A stretch of 64,000 nt of DNA from Burkholderiales bacterium PBB3 (lineage in GTDB: Bacteria > Pseudomonadota > Gammaproteobacteria > Burkholderiales > Burkholderiaceae_C), in the NCBI GenBank assembly GCA_002256115.1, contig NKIK01000018.1, forward strand, positions 1 to 64,000. Reading direction: 5' to 3'. The notes below the pieces were generated by a model. The model was not told where the DNA came from, did no database searches, and worked only from the letters and a program-made list of their open reading frames with translations. Shown piece by piece: positions 63,406 through 64,000 of the stretch. A program made the position numbers and the translations under genes. Position 1 is the stretch's first letter. Each line of letters opens with the position of its first letter.

Positions 63406-64000
63406 TCAAACCGTGAACTGCGGCATATGCGATTTGATCAAGCTCTCAACCAAGTCGGCCTGCAAAACGTCTTTCAAACGCTTTTTGGGATCGCGACCTG
63501 AAGCTGCGGCGATCATGCGTTTTATGGCAACAAAGGTGATGGGGTTCATGGTGTTCATGACAGCCATATGGCCCGTCTCAGCCACCACCACTTGGCTAAA
63601 CCGGGGGGCGCTGAGCATTTTTTCGGCACCATCCACCTGCACCGCCCACAAATCATTCTCGTCAGCACTCATTCTGAAAGGATGAGGGTCGGCACCCTTT
63701 GCCGTCCTGCGGATCACGTCGACTTCAAAGCCAGCATCGTTGATGGCGGTTTGCTTCTGATCAGACATCACCCTGAAGCTGGGGTCGGCCTTTTGCAGTG
63801 CGCCTATGAAGGAGCTGTCCATGCGCCGCATTTGCGATACGAAGGACATCCGCTTGCGGCTATCGAACAAAAGGTCAAGGTCTTGCGTAGCCAGTGCATC
63901 TGGAATAAAGCGAATTCCACAGGCACTTTCATAGGCATATAACGCATGTGTACCAATGGTCATGAAGTGGTCTTGCAAGCCGGCTGTTTCTAGCGCATTG
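63406..64000 (-). CDS. GSU2403-like nucleotidyltransferase-fold protein, partial
   Basis: Runs off the right edge, so the N-terminus is missing; about 198 codons are visible. GTHALYAYESACGIRF and DLDLLFDSRKRMSF resemble the nucleotidyltransferase-fold proteins of the GSU2403 type; the C-terminal part is alpha-helical. The visible start-like codons at 63978 are probably internal because the frame is open to the edge. Function uncertain; such genes often lie in accessory DNA. Confidence 0.6.
   Translation of the reverse strand, partial: NALETAGLQDHFMTIGTHALYAYESACGIRFIPDALATQDLDLLFDSRKRMSFVSQMRRMDSSFIGALQKADPSFRVMSDQKQTAINDAGFEVDVIRRTAKGADPHPFRMSADENDLWAVQVDGAEKMLSAPRFSQVVVAETGHMAVMNTMNPITFVAIKRMIAAASGRDPKKRLKDVLQADLVESLIKSHMPQFTV

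Noticed and set aside
62600..63409. Long N-terminal extension of the PhoH-like protein
   Set aside because: It is antisense to the well-supported ruvA gene and does not resemble the family; the TTG start at 62599 gives the expected N-terminus.

Overview
The window looks like a chromosomal segment of a Burkholderiales bacterium, most likely Comamonadaceae (Rhodoferax/Curvibacter-like). This rests on protein character (KdgR, TogMNAB, ErpA, RuvA, YbeY-PhoH, DUF2164, DUF6447 and DUF6776-type proteins), on high-GC coding, and on many copies of a short dispersed repeat of a type common in that family. No taxonomic search was possible.

Region 1 (about 600-28,320) is a nearly complete pectin and rhamnogalacturonan utilisation locus. 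Exported enzymes are two SGNH acetylesterases, a fused pectin methylesterase-pectate lyase, a second pectate lyase and a GH43 glycosidase. Uptake is by a TonB-dependent receptor, a TogMNAB-type oligogalacturonide ABC importer and a TRAP uronate transporter. Intracellular steps are oligogalacturonate lyase, KdgF, KduI and KduD for unsaturated uronates, UxaC, UxaB and UxaA for saturated galacturonate, and KdgK at the point where both routes meet. An IclR-type KdgR ends the cluster. KdgR-box-like palindromes lie before kdgK, in the kdgF/kduI intergenic region (two sites) and before kdgR, so one regulator probably controls the locus. The KDPG aldolase of the last step is not in the window. The locus is bracketed by same-orientation copies of the dispersed repeat.

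Region 2 (28.4-39.4 kb) is a patchwork of unrelated small genes: DUF2834, a 14-repeat RCC1-like exported protein, a GAF protein, an acyltransferase, a membrane LytTR regulator, DUF4238, DUF2164, DUF998, YCII, an ISAs1 remnant and hypotheticals. The dispersed repeat often separates them.

Region 3 (39.5-53.5 kb) is a secretion and surface locus: a YIP1-like membrane protein, a methyltransferase with regulatory domain, two very small proteins, a subtilase, then an operon starting with a protein that resembles the N-terminal half of TnpB without its RuvC nuclease. It continues with two tandem type I secretion ABC proteins, an HlyD adaptor, a TolC-like channel, a glycosyltransferase and an epimerase with a G10 tract. 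The operon start carries a 13-bp palindrome around an extended -10 box that predicts a leaderless transcript.

Region 4 (53.5-64 kb) is housekeeping: rplM-rpsI, a DUF6776-like protein, bactofilin, erpA, an M23 peptidase with anmK, tyrS, dtd, ybeZ-ybeY, ruvA and a partial nucleotidyltransferase-fold gene at the right edge.

The main unusual signals are: (1) a roughly 90-120 bp hairpin element with a conserved core and copy-specific but perfectly matched arms, one copy being a 93-bp in-frame insertion in a pectate lyase signal peptide; (2) the RuvC-less TnpB-like protein heading a type I secretion operon; (3) the KdgR operator set.
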